A DNA stretch of 64,000 nucleotides from Diploptera punctata (GCA_030220185.1 JASPKZ010007536.1:62001-126000); one strand, 5' to 3'; positions 22,254 to 32,396 are shown, counted from the stretch's first letter. Notes: generated from the sequence alone by a model not told the origin. Made by a program: numbers and translations.

Positions 22254-22497
22254 TCAAATGTATAAAAATGAATATTTGTTTGTTTGTTCTTAGGCTACTT
22301 TATGCGCGGCCATACCATTGATCCGATTGTGATGATTTTTTTTGCAAAATGTTCAGGAGATTCCCGGGATGAACATCTAATATATAAAAATGAATGATTG
22401 CTTGTTTGTTCGTAATTTTTGCGCAGCCATACCATTGATCCGATTATGATGGGGTTTTTGCAAAATGTTCAGGAGATTCCCGGAATGAAAATCTAAT
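22254..22497 (+). mobile_element. Serial Helitron-like 5' heads
   Basis: Two successive head fragments of about 120 bp (22254-22375 and 22376-22491), each starting A|TC(T)AA..TATAAAAATGAAT and stopping at GATGAACA or AATGAAAA. A third start, TCTAAT, at 22492 is cut off by SINE-B. Each new start falls at the same internal A|T position of the previous head, which in the full copy reads GATGAATA|TAGGC. Confidence 0.55.
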
Positions 22498-22640
22498 GTC
22501 ACGCTGGGGGCCCGGGTTCGATCCCCGGTCGGGACAGTTTTTCTGGGTGAGGTTTTATCGGGGGTTTCCCTCACCTGTAAGGCAAATGTCAGGAAAACTT
22601 TAAGGCCCAAACGGTCTTCGAAATTATATGGCCATCGCAA
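22498..22640 (+). mobile_element. SINE-B, 5'-truncated, joined to SINE-A tail
   Basis: Starts inside the head at GTCACGCTGGGGGCC, with B-box GGGTTCGATCCCCGGTCGGG, then CACCTGTAAGGCAAATGTC and GGCCATCGCAACC. Tail 1 is missing; SINE-A tail sequence follows instead. Confidence 0.75.
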
Positions 22641-22654
22641 CCATCATCATTCAT

Positions 22655-22850
22655 ATTCATCTTAGATTAAGCTTTGGATTAGGGACTCTCCTGGCTCACC
22701 ATCATCATCACGTATCATATCATCGGGGCAACGTATCCCCGCCTTCCAGGCGCCCCAACCTCAGAAGTGGGTTACAAATACGCCATGCAGGGAGAGAACA
22801 CCAGGAATGTCGAACGACAAACTGGGGAATTTGCAAAATAAATAAATAAA
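22655..22850 (+). mobile_element. SINE-A 3' part, chimeric position
   Basis: GGATTAGGGACTCTCCTGGC, CATCGGGGCAACGTATCC, GGCGCCCCAACCTCAGAAG and GGGAGAGAACACCAGGAATG, then an (AAAT)n tail. It lacks the SINE-A head and lies directly after the SINE-B head, so together they look like one mosaic SINE. Confidence 0.7.
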
Positions 22851-22852
22851 CA

Positions 22853-23791
22853 TCTAATATATAAAAATGAATGTTTGTTTGTTTGTTCGTAATTTTTGCG
22901 CGACCGTACCGTTGATCCGATTGTGATAGGACTTTTTGAAAAATGTTCAGGAGATTCCCGGGATGAATATAGGCTATAAGAGAGTTGTGATATAAACTCC
23001 TACACCCTTAAAAATCCCCCTTTGTAATGGAAATCGTGAAAAAAAGTAGCTCTTTGGACTCTTAAATGGCTTACGCTGCCTAAACCTTAACAAATACACA
23101 AAATTAATATACACAGAATTGAATATCTCAAAAAGCTCTATAAAAAAGTCCGAGATAGCATATGTTTATCTCTTACGGATAACTCACAATAACCATTTTT
23201 GTCTTTCATTGATGCTAAGAAGATCGAGACAAGTACGTAGATTCCTGTGCAAGCATAGCAGCATATGGCTTGTATTCTTTTACGGGTAACTCAGAATAAC
23301 AAATTTTGTCTTTTAGCTCATTCATGCCAAGAAGATCGAGATAAGTAGATTCCCGGGTAACACCGAGTAATCAGCACGGGGAATCTTAAAATAATTATTA
23401 TATACATTTTTTTTTCATATCACGTATTCAACTACTCATAAGAAGTGCATTAATTTTTGTCTTTCTGCTCATTTATGCCAAGAAGGTCGGGATGAGTAGA
23501 TTCCCGGACAACGCCGAGTAAACAGCACGTGGTATCTAAAGATAATTACGATATAAATTTAAACTTCGCAACTTATTTAACTAAATATAAAACACATTAA
23601 TTTTCGTATTTCAGCTTATATATGTCAAGAAGATCGGGATAAGTAGATTCCCGAGCAACGGCGGGCAATCAGCACGGGATATCTAAAAATATAAATTTAT
23701 CATTATTTTTCTTTTACTTATTCTAATAAACACAAAGGCAACATTAATTTTGAATTATTTAGGCGAGCAGCGCACGCCAGGTATTAAGTAG
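22853..23791 (+). mobile_element. Helitron-like non-autonomous element, full length
   Basis: Starts A|TCTAATATATAAAAATGAAT and ends with the hairpin GGCG-AGCAGCGCA-CGCC, about 8 bp more, then GTAG|T (CTAG in other copies). These are the Helitron end rules: 5' TC, 3' hairpin then CTRR, insertion between A and T. Internal family motifs include TTAAATGGCTTACGCTGCCT and two to three repeats of GCCAAGAAGATCG..ATTCCCGG..AAC.CCG.GTAATCAGCACGG. No Rep/helicase coding. Confidence 0.6.
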
Positions 23792-23792
23792 T

Positions 23793-24148
23793 AGTTATAA
23801 GAGGGTTGTAATACTCAACCCCTTCACCCCTAAAAATCACCCTTTGTAGTGAAAAACGTGAAATAAAGTTCCTATTTTGACGGTTAAATGGCTTACGCTG
23901 CCTAAACCATAACAAACACACCAAAGTAATGTACACAAAATTGAATATCTCAAAAACCTCTACAAAAATGTCCGCGACAGCATATGTTTATCTTCTACGG
24001 ATAACTCACAATAACCATTCTTGTCTTTCATTGATGCCAAGAAGATCGGGATATGCAGATTCCCTGGCAAGCATAACAGCGCACGGCTGGTGGTAAAAAC
24101 ACATTAACATTTATTTAGGAGTAGCAGCGCACGCCGGGTATTGGCTGG
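23793..24148 (+). mobile_element. Helitron-like 3' part in tandem
   Basis: Directly abuts the previous copy. It resumes at the internal point TATAAGAGGGTTGTAATACTC and runs to GCACGCCGGGTATTGGCTGG|T. The first ~120 bp (head) and most repeats are missing. A head-to-tail array is typical of Helitron-type replication. Confidence 0.55.
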
Positions 24149-24149
24149 T

Positions 24150-24930
24150 TTGTTATAAAACTTCGGGCTTTCTACCTTTAATTTCACAAAGTCTTCTATG
24201 ACAAGTTGTGTAATGTTTTTCCATATTATATATACGAACACAGTTAAGAATATTAGAACATGAAGGATATTTGTCATTTTTCTGTACAGAAAAGAAAAAA
24301 TTAACTTCTAATTATAACTGAAATGCAAGTTTCCGTGAATTTTTCAAGGGTCTTGATAATGACGTGATGGTATCACAAACGGAACGTCAGTGATACTGGT
24401 TACATTTGTTTGTGTTTGCTTCTGCAATTAACTGGTACTTGAACATCCGCCTATCTAGCGCTAGCCAAAATGGGGGGGGGGAAGGTGAGTAATCGTTTTG
24501 CAGAGGCTGGCTCGCGAGTCTCGAAACGCCGACATATGCTATAGAGGAACAGTTATCAAACATAATGTTGATATTCGGTCCTTCATTCTCATGCCAAAAT
24601 GTTTATATGGAACAATTCATTAAGGGCAAAAAACAAAACGCTTAAGGTGAATAGGCCATAATACGGTTACGTTACAAAATAAATTACTAGGATTCATGAT
24701 GTAATAATAATACGGATTTCCACAAAAATTAACAAATGCACATAGTATAAACTTTCATGTAACCTTTGTATGAAATGAACTGCAAAAATATATTATTTAT
24801 TTGTAGCTATATTTTCGTTAATGTATCTATGTTTTAATCCTTGTGAAATGGAATAGAAGTCCTTAGAGATTTAACTTTATTAAGTGAAACACTATTACTA
24901 TTGTTACTAATTTATTGCTATTATAATTGC
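24150..24930. other. No recognisable feature
   Basis: No supported feature apart from a G9 run near 24472. Confidence 0.45.
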
Positions 24931-24961
24931 TATTTATTATTATTATTATTAATTATTATTA
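24931..24961. repeat. (ATT)n microsatellite
   Basis: Precedes the SINE-B head. A matching ATT run after the SINE (25420-25432) may reflect a target duplication. Confidence 0.75.
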
Positions 24962-25410
24962 TGTCCACCGCTGTAGTCTCGAGGTAGTGTGCTGCCTTGT
25001 CACGCAGCGGGCCCGGGTTCGATCCCCGGTCGGGGCAGTTTTTCTGGGTGAGGTTTTTATCGGGGTTTTTCCTCACCTGTAAGACAAATGTCAGGAAAAC
25101 TTGAAGACCCAAACGGTCCCAGAAATCATATGGCCATCATCATCATCCTTATCATCATCATCATCATCCTTATCATTATCATCATCCTTATCATTATCAT
25201 CATCCTTATCATTATCATCATCCTTATCATTATCATCATCCTTATCATTATCATCATCCTTATCATTATCATCATCATCCTTCACCGGTGTGGAAAGCAA
25301 TGGGAAGCTATCACACCTACAATTCCCTACAAAAGCTGCAAAGTATAGCATTAAAATTCCATGATTGCAGTGAAAGACCTGCAGAATTACTATGGGTGGA
25401 TGATGATGAT
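24962..25410 (+). mobile_element. SINE-B with internal satellite expansion
   Basis: A complete head (CCACCGCTGTAGTCTCGAGG; B-box GGGTTCGATCCCCGGTCGGG), body and tail 1 (CACCGGTGTGGAAAGCAATG, GCAGAATTACTATGGGTGG). It is longer than other copies because an 18-bp unit is amplified in the body. Confidence 0.85.
25144..25283 (+). repeat. 18-bp tandem repeat inside SINE-B
   Basis: About six copies of CCTTATCATTATCATCAT, grown from the CATCATCCTTATCATTATCG motif that other SINE-B copies carry once. Confidence 0.9.
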
Positions 25411-25439
25411 GATGATGATTATTATTATTTTTTTTATTT

Positions 25440-25765
25440 ACGCAGAAGTGCCAGAAAGTCAACATCAGAACATGTCACCAACAAGGAAAATAGAAACATA
25501 ATGGAAGCAGAAAAAAAAACATAATTGAAAGAATTGAGGAGAAGGAATTAAAATGGTTAGGACATATTTTAAGAATGGAAGATGAAGGATGGCCGAAACA
25601 ACTATAGCAATGACAACCGACCGGAAATAAGGAAAAAGGAATACCAAAGTTAACATAGAAGGAAAGCATGAGGATAGCAATGCAAGTAAGAGGGTTAAGC
25701 ATTGAAGTTGCCCAAGATCGTAGGCTTTGGAAATTTGGCACGGGAAGACGACAGCAACTGTAAAA
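25440..25765 (+). pseudogene. LINE-C 3' end
   Basis: Reading through shifts: RRSARKSTSEHV, IIERIEEKELKWLGHILRME, DEGWPKQL and AQDRRLWKFGTGRRQQ. These match 3585-3977 and 5515-6585. It ends in (GATA)n at 25770-25803, probably its tail. Confidence 0.75.
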
Positions 25766-25803
25766 ACCCGAAATAGGTAGATAGATAGATAAGATAGATA
25801 GAT
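25766..25803. repeat. (GATA)n microsatellite
   Basis: Follows the LINE-C stop region and is likely its 3' tail. Confidence 0.85.
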
Positions 25804-27480
25804 AATTCTAAGTACTATTAGAAGCAGTATTATTTCTACCCTCATCTGTCATATCATGGTTAGGTATTCTTATCTAACATCCCAGTGGTTCCAATTTTTA
25901 TTCCTGGGTACATTATAAAACTTTTTACCCCAGGACGTAGATGAGTCATCTTGCTCTAATGCAGAATTACGGAACTTGCGATAGTTTGAGTCCGCACAGG
26001 TAAAGACATTTGCTCATAGAATTTCGAGTAGTACGGGACTGATGCCCTCCCAGCATCTGGAGAATTTGTGTAGCTATATTAAGTAGCAGCTCCAGCTTTA
26101 ACGGCTAGGGGCCACGACAGCTGGCCATACGTCTCGCCTATACTGGAGATGTGATTTTTCACATCTATGATAAATACATGTGGATGAGAGGGCAGCATTG
26201 GCTGACAAACCTAAGTCCTTCTAGGCCAATTACATCATGGAGATAAGTTAAATTATGCTTATTTCTTAACGTTTGTGGTTTCAAATTTAAAGTTTCACTA
26301 AGAGTTCTGCCTCATTATTTGTCCCTACATATAATGCTTCCAAGTTGGGAGTCGTAACACGGAACATTTTCTTTAAATTTAGGAATTCCGTCTAATTCGA
26401 GGCGGGTGGCATGTAGCGGAACAGGCACACACGCAAGTGGTAAAGTGTCATTGCACCAATTATTTATTTTTGTTCAATTGTTTTCTTCGTGAATATCCGA
26501 TTAATTAAAAAAACATTTGCTTTCATAATGATTGTATAATCTTGCTATACTTGTCATGTTGAGAATGAAATAGCTAAAGAACTTGAGAGGTAGCAATAAA
26601 TATAGTTTTATTTGATGCATATTCCAATCCAGTGCACGTATTATACCAGTGCAGATAGATTCCAGCTATACTTCCACGCTGAACAATGTTATATCAACCA
26701 TTGCATTACGAATAAATTATTTAGAAAACATGTATCTTTGTTTCCTGAAACGATGTGGTGCATGCATCATTGCGTAATGATCCCTAACCTCTCGACCACA
26801 ATTTATACCTTAAAGGTACAAAGTGCATTTTCATGTAGAAATAAATTAGAAAATGGAAGAGAGATGACATTCGCCCATTTCCCTGCGCGACCCATTTCTC
26901 GTATGAATATATAATCAAGTCTGTTTATCTTTCTTGAAAGCGCAATAAAGTTTTCATTTTTTTTATTCTTTTTTTTTAAACAGTCGACGAATGAATTTCA
27001 CCTGAGATAACGTTCGCCGCTCATAAAGATGTCGCCACATAATGCTTCATTACAAGTTACACCAACAAACTGTGTTTTTCCTTGTAAGACACAAAATCCT
27101 TCCCCCACCCCCCGAAGCAGGTGTGATATCGCTATGATGAATGGTGTGTGCTAAACGCGGTGTGGATTACCCCGTGAGATTTATAACATGAAGACGTTAC
27201 ATTTGTCAACAGAAAGTTAAACACAAAAATTTGTACAATTACTTCGTAAACCTCATTTATCAGTTTGTTCTTCATCTGTTAACATATCTCTTATTTACAA
27301 ATTCTTCTCATTCATTTGCAATACATTTTCTTATCTGTTAAGGGATATAATACCTAACAATACCACGTCAAATCTTAAATTACCAGACACCAGGCAAGAT
27401 ATCATTGGACAGGCCCTTCAAACGTTGACTTGAGACCGTAACAGACCGCTAGGTCTATCTCCTGAAAGGAAGTAGTAGTA
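25804..27480. other. No recognisable feature
   Basis: A 100-codon frame at 26612-26914 has no recognisable domain. Nothing in this block repeats elsewhere in the window. Confidence 0.4.
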
Positions 27481-27484
27481 TGTA

Positions 27485-28188
27485 TATACTAATACTCGGC
27501 GTCCGCTGCCATGCCTAAATAAATGAGGTGCATTTTTACGTTTAGCTGAATTAGTAATTCTATTCTATAGTGTTCTGCCCTAGGGCAGGACTTTCACTGC
27601 AATCATAGCATTTTCATGCTATGCTTTGCAACTTTATTAGAGAATTATAGGTGTGGTAGCTCCCCGCTGCTGTCCACACCGGCGGATGATGATGATTATG
27701 GCGGCCAAATGATGTTCGGGGACCGTTTGGGCCTCAAAGCTTCCTGACATTTGTCTTACAGGTAAAGAAAAACCCTGAAAAAAAAACTCGCCGACGAAGT
27801 TTGTCCCGACCGGGAATCGAATCCCGGCCCGCTGCGTGACAAGTCAGCACGCTATCTCGAGACCACAGCGGTTGACATGAATAAGTAAAAAGAAGAATAA
27901 TTATACATTTATATCATAATTATTTTTAGATACTCCGTGCTGATTACGTGACGTTGCCCTGGAATCTATTATTCCTATCATCTTGGCATCAATGACTGAA
28001 AAACAAAATTTTGTTGTGAATTATCCGTAAAAGGCAGACCTATGCTGTCGCGGACGTTTTTGTAGAATTATTTAATATGTTCAATCATGTGTACATTAAT
28101 TTGGTGTATTTATTAAGGTTTAGGCAGCGTAAGCCATTTAAGCGACCAAAAAGGGACTTTTAGTGCACCGATGCCACGTTTTTACACG
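27485..28188 (-). mobile_element. Helitron-like element split by SINE-B
   Basis: On the minus strand it ends AGGCATGGCAGCGGACGCCG then AGTATTAG, a decayed CTAG end. Family motifs CCGCGACAGCATAGGTCTGC and TTAAATGGCTTACGCTGCCT are present. SINE-B interrupts it at 27563-27880. Its 5' end merges into the 1.07-kb repeat and shares GGCATCGGTGCACTAA with the 13183 copy. Confidence 0.5.
27563..27880 (-). mobile_element. SINE-B inserted in Helitron-like element
   Basis: Complete minus-strand copy: head at the right (CCGCTGTGGTCTCGAGATAG), B-box GGGATTCGATTCCCGGTCGG, CCTGTAAGACAAATGTCAGG, tail 1 with CCTAGGGCAGAACACTATAG at the left. Confidence 0.85.
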
Positions 28189-28574
28189 CTTTATATTAGC
28201 TTGAACTCTATCTATGTAACGGAATATTTCAACGCGATTTTCACCCACTTAAAATCATTGAATCGACTTGAAACTTTGTATACTTATAAAGGACCAATAC
28301 CAATATAATAATTTCATTTTTGTTTCTAAAATACTGGCCAGAATCGCCAGAAAATAAAAAAAAATGTTTCTGTAATTATGTAACGGAATATTTCAACACG
28401 ATTTTCACCCACTTAAAATTATTGGATCAACTTGAAACTTTGTATATTTGTAAAGGGCAAATGACAATATAATAATTTCGTAAATGTTTCTAAAATCCTG
28501 GCCAGAATCAGCAGCAAATCAAAATGATAAAAACCGGTATAATAGGTTGCGAACTTATCAACTTCTTACTCAAT

Positions 28575-28666
28575 CGTTGTAAATGCTCAGTAGGTAGAGC
28601 GGTGGACTATAGTGGTATATAATTTCAGTAATCCGTAAGTCGCTGGTTCAAATCCGGCCCGGAGGA
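28575..28666 (+). pseudogene. tRNA-Tyr-like unit retaining an intron-like insert
   Basis: GCTCAGTAGGTAGAGCGGTG (D-arm/A-box), GGACTATAG (anticodon 5' side, ATA in place of GTA), an insert of about 17 bp (GTGGTATATAATTTCAGT), then AATCC and GTAAGTCGCTGGTTCAAATCC (T-arm/B-box) and GGCCCGGAGGA. This resembles nuclear tRNA-Tyr(GTA), which carries an intron just 3' of the anticodon in eukaryotes. The 5' acceptor strand no longer pairs with the 3' strand, so it is not a functional tRNA. Confidence 0.7.
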
Positions 28667-28774
28667 TTTTCTTTTAGTAGAGTATTACTTTTAGATCATA
28701 CTACAATAGTATCGAATTTAAAGATATTTACATGTTTATCTTATTCTGTAAAACATTAAAAAAATAAATGAAAC

Positions 28775-29245
28775 ATAAATAATAGTTTAAGAAAACTAAA
28801 ACATCATGCTTTATTAGAAAACCGAACTAAAAAAATGAAAAATCATTTTAATTTCCAACATGCTTGGGACAAAATTAAAGTGGTCAACAAAAAAATCATC
28901 TCCAACACATCTAGAATAAAACTAGAGTTATCTACAAAAAATAATTTTACCATCAAAAGCGTGGGGTGCTTTTATGGTTTTTACGTTTTCTTCTTGGAGA
29001 CTTTACTTTTACCAATATCTGTTTGTTATCAAATATATTAATTGATATAGAGCATTCCACGCTTTTGATGGTAATTTTTTTAAGATAACTATAGTTTTAT
29101 ACTAGATGTGTTGGAGATGATTTTTTTTTTGTTGACCACTTTAATTTTACCCCAAGCGTGTTGGAAATTAAAATTATTTTTCATTTTTTAGTTCGATTTT
29201 CTAATAAAGCATGTTGTTTTAGTTTTTTTAAACTATTAATTATTT
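28775..29245. repeat. Large palindrome (foldback), copy 1
   Basis: Arms of about 190 bp (28784-28970 and 29047-29236), for example ACTAAAACATCATGCTTTAT against ATAAAGCATGTTGTTTTAGT, and CCATCAAAAGCGTGG against CCACGCTTTTGATGG. The ~75-bp centre is conserved with copy 2. A transcript would form a long hairpin. Confidence 0.85.
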
Positions 29246-29407
29246 TAAAGCTCCGGTCCTATATTACGTAAGGTAATATATTATATACGTTAATTGTCCC
29301 AGACAAATTTCTAAATAAAAAACCGCATTTAAACAGGTCAAGTAGTTTATGAGTCCTTAAAGAACTAATAGACAAACACTCGTTTCTATATATAAAGATA
29401 AAGATTA

Positions 29408-29690
29408 ATCCACCGCTATGATACAGTGTTAACATCACTTGTCTCAGGCACCGTATCCGTGTTCAATTCCCGGTCGGCTGAATTTTCTTTGTAATATTTC
29501 GTTGACCTGTAAGGTAAACGTCAAGAAATGTTAAGGATCAAATAATTCCCGAACACCATCTGGCTATCATAATCATCCATATTAAATTGTATCTCGTGTT
29601 TTCTCGGAGCTGATCATTCATCGAGGGAGGTCTTCAATATTCTTGCATGGTAAAAAAAAATACTCAGATATAAATTCTCTCCCGATAGGT
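29408..29690 (+). mobile_element. SINE-B head with tail 2
   Basis: The head is diverged (CCACCGCTATGATACAGTG; B-box GTTCAATTCCCGGTCGG), with the body ACCTGTAAGGTAAACGTC and CATCTGGCTATCATAATCATC. It then continues with GGAGCTGATCATTCATCGAG and CTCTCCCGATAGGTATCC, the tail also found at 61817-62235, instead of tail 1. Confidence 0.65.
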
Positions 29691-29694
29691 ATCC

Positions 29695-29965
29695 ATATAA
29701 GGAAAGTTAAAAATTAAATTGTACCTGTTGGTAGGTGCCGTCGTCCTCAACTTTGTTAATATATTGTATATAAAATTAACTGGAGCGCTTTCGGAAGTTA
29801 TCTTCCATCTTCTGCAAGTTGAGCTTCCGCTACTCGTTGTTGTTGTGTACAATGATGTATACTCCAACTGTTTGTAGCAGCAACAATTTAATTTTTAACT
29901 TTCGTCATATTACTTCACCTCAACGGAATTTGATATGAATTTTACTAGTATTGATATCCACATAA
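29695..29965 (-). repeat. PLE-like terminal repeat
   Basis: Minus strand: GCAGAAGATGGAAGATAACTTCC-GAAAGCGCT (29784-29813), then AGTTGAGGACGACGGCACCT with the hairpin ACCTACCAACAGGT. Flanking sequence is shared with 7030-7290. The core is decayed (CAGAAGA for CTGATGA). Confidence 0.5.
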
Positions 29966-30254
29966 GGTTGGTTTCTTCAGGAACGTCGAAGTAGGAGGTG
30001 TCGAAGGGAGGAAAACAATGTTTTACACAGACTGGAAATAATACATCGAATACATGAAGACTCTGGTATCGATTCATTTGTAATTCTATAGAACTACTAT
30101 ATATAGCATATTTTAGTTTTTTAGTATTACAACATCGAAAGGTTTACTGTTTTTTTTTTCTTATATGATAATTAGTTATCCTTATTATAATCAGTTACCT
30201 TCAGTATTCTCGTATAACTGTAATTTTCGTTTTGTCTATCTTTGTTTTCTTGCT

Positions 30255-30540
30255 CTTGTAGTCAGAGCTTCTAACTACTGTTCATGAAGTCTCGCGTTCG
30301 ACTTCCGGTTAGATCAAAAGAATTTTTCCTTAAAAGGAATTATTCCTATGATTGTCCATGGTCTGGAAATCAGGATAAGTTTGGATTAAGGAATCTTCTT
30401 GCACTTCAGTATCATTTATTACCCATCATATCATCGGCGGTAACGTAACTCAGCCTTTCAGGTGCCCCTGCCAAAGCCAGGGGAGAAGGCTATAAATATC
30501 ATAAAAGACAACCTGGTGGGATTGTATGACAAATATGTAT
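30255..30540 (+). mobile_element. SINE-A, full length, diverged
   Basis: Head AGAGCTTCTAACTACTGTTC and B-box-like CGTTCGACTTCCGG, then CCTTAAAAGGAATTATTCC, CATGGTCTGGAAATCAGG and GTAACTCAGCCTTTCAGGTG. It parallels 47822-48122 throughout. Confidence 0.75.
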
Positions 30541-30765
30541 TTCCTTTAGTTTAACATCTTCGTTTATGGGTACATGTACTTGTCCTATTCCATCCAGGCC
30601 TTACAGGGATACGACCTGTCAGGAGAGGATTTTTAACTGTGAATCACAACTACTTTTTGGGCCATGGAGGGCCTGCCCGGATGGGTATCAGCTCAAAGTG
30701 AGAAACACTTCTGAGTCTACAAAATTAGAGACATTCATACTAAACAAACGAACACAATAATTTGA

Positions 30766-30835
30766 TTATAATGGCCATATGGTGTTCGAAGACTATTTGG
30801 GCCTTAAAGTTTCCGTTACAGGAGAAAAATCCTGA
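30766..30835 (-). repeat. SINE-B body fragment
   Basis: ATGGCCATATGGTGTTCGAA, GGGCCTTAAAGTTTCC and CAGGAGAAAAATCC match the SINE-B body in reverse, near 27700-27790. Confidence 0.55.
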
Positions 30836-30982
30836 AATGATTTCTTTCTATTTACTCTATTGTATTCTAAGTGTTTTAATAACATTTATTCCAATATCTT
30901 TTACATTAGTAACTTTCTTATCTGTTCATTCCTCAAGTCCTTTACTGATTGGTGCTAATTAAAACTGCAAATGCTACCCAAC

Positions 30983-31308
30983 GTCCACCGCTGTGGTCTC
31001 GTGCTGCCTTGTCAAGTAGCGGGCCCCGGTTCGATCCCCAGTCGGGACAAGCTTCTTGAGTGAGTTTTTTCGGGGTTTTTCCTCACCTGTAAGACAATGT
31101 CAGGAAGCGTAGGGCCCAACGGTCCCCGAAAATCATCTGGTCATCATAATTATCATCCTTATCTATCATCACCATCCTTCACTGGTTTGGAAAGCAACTG
31201 GAAGCTACCACACCTATAATTCCCTAGTAAAGCTGCAAAACATAGCATGGAAATGCTATGATTGCAGTGAACGACCTGCCCTCGGGCAGAATTACTATGG
31301 GTGGATGG
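30983..31308 (+). mobile_element. SINE-B, full length, with 12-bp target duplication
   Basis: Head GTCCACCGCTGTGGTCTCG, B-box GGTTCGATCCCCAGTCGGG, tail 1 ending GCAGAATTACTATGGGTGG. ATGCTACCCAAC (30971-30982) and ATGCTACCAAAC (31309-31320) flank it with one mismatch. This sets the element length at 326 bp and is evidence of LINE-type integration. Confidence 0.88.
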
Positions 31309-31581
31309 ATGCTACCAAACATCAAGTATCCCTTACAAAAGTTCTGGAATTGTGATTATTGATTAAAATGAAGATAAAAAGTAACTTCGAACTTTTATTT
31401 GTGAATTTGTATGCAAACTCACTCCGTACTGAATGTTAAATTAGTTGATCTTGTTTAGAAATTGTTTCATCATTCCATAGAAGACTATAAATAAAATACT
31501 TATAGAGTACTTGAATAGACCTACGACTTTTAATACATTACACTATATACTAGCAAATCTGTGTTGAAACGATCACAAGCG

Positions 31582-31821
31582 ATTTATTGTATATTTGGCT
31601 TAACTTGGCAAAGAGAGAGATGGAGATATAAGGGTAGATCCTTCACCGCTTTCACCCAGTTACAAAAGAAAGAACCCACCATATTGTCAGTTTTCGTCTT
31701 TCCCTTACCCCTATCAATATTTGACGAAGAAATACCCACAACACTGGTGCGAGTGAGAGAGGTGAGTATAGCTGTCTCTTTCTACAAATTTCTTGCAAAG
31801 TTAAGCCAGATGGACTATAAA
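31582..31821. mobile_element. ~240-bp MITE with 29-bp imperfect TIRs
   Basis: Left TTTATTGTATATTTGGCTTA, right inverted TTTATAGTCCATCTGGCTTA, both continuing ACTTKGCAA. The interior is non-coding. The target site is not clear. Confidence 0.5.
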
Positions 31822-32097
31822 TGTTCATAGATAAAACAGTGTAATGCATAAATCGCAATTTGCAAATAGTTTATTTATTGGTTAATGAAATCACTCGCAT
31901 ATTTTAATTCCATTAAGAGTATTACTGCATTTGCATAGCCCAATGATGAAACTTAGCCTCTCCTTTGTTAGGAGTCACTAGACCGAGTTAATTTAGTTAC
32001 GCTTATTTGCCAATAGATGTCATGAATGGTATGCGGTCAACATACAGACATCTAGCAGACAACTGAAGTATTACTAGGATAATGAAAAAGATAAAAG

Positions 32098-32396
32098 TAA
32101 AGTGATCCCACTACAGAATATAGGAGACCCTTGGGATTGTAGGAGATTAAGCTCCCACTCCCAAACGGCACTTCATGTCAGCTGGGTTGTCAGATCTGCG
32201 TGACAGCCGTCTTTACCCCCAGAACAAGCGTCTGGTACTCATTTCAGTTAGAGACTGAGTCGACCCCAGGGTCACGGTGCCACCAGAAGGTTTGGGTCAG
32301 TTTAAAAATTCTGATCCCATCGGGACTCGAACCCTCGGGCTTCCGGTTTGTAGCGTATAGCATTAACCATTATGCTACGGCGTGCTTCATGAAGTC
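32098..32396 (-). mobile_element. SINE-C, full length
   Basis: Minus strand: head TAGCATAATGGTTAATGCTA, B-box CGAGGGTTCGAGTCCCGATG, body GTGACCCTGGGGTCGACTC, CAGCTGACATGAAGTGCCG and CCAAGGGTCTCCTATATTC. Confidence 0.8.

Larger units (their letters stand above)
28189..29250 (+). repeat. 1.07-kb composite repeat, copy 1
   Basis: Directly repeated at 37168-38262. It holds two tandem ~170-bp subunits (ATGTAACGGAATATTTCAAC, TTTTCACCCACTTAAAAT, CGACTTGAAACTTTGTATAC), then an intron-bearing tRNA-Tyr-like unit, then a ~470-bp palindrome. No coding sequence. The mobilising enzyme is unknown. Confidence 0.75.

Noticed and set aside
25088..25465. Frames rich in I/L, S/L or D/K over the SINE-B satellite
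   Set aside because: Products of the 18-bp CAT/CTT repeat, not genes.
26612..26914. 100-codon open frame as a small host gene
   Set aside because: No domain, no neighbours and no splice-site evidence I can defend; AT-rich chance frame is as likely.
28189..28560. Tandem ~170-bp subunits as a CRISPR-like array
   Set aside because: Only two diverged direct repeats with no spacers of fixed length; eukaryotic repeat.
31561..31858. Frames of 89 (+) and 68 (-) codons
   Set aside because: Both fall across the 240-bp MITE including its TIRs, so coding is unlikely.
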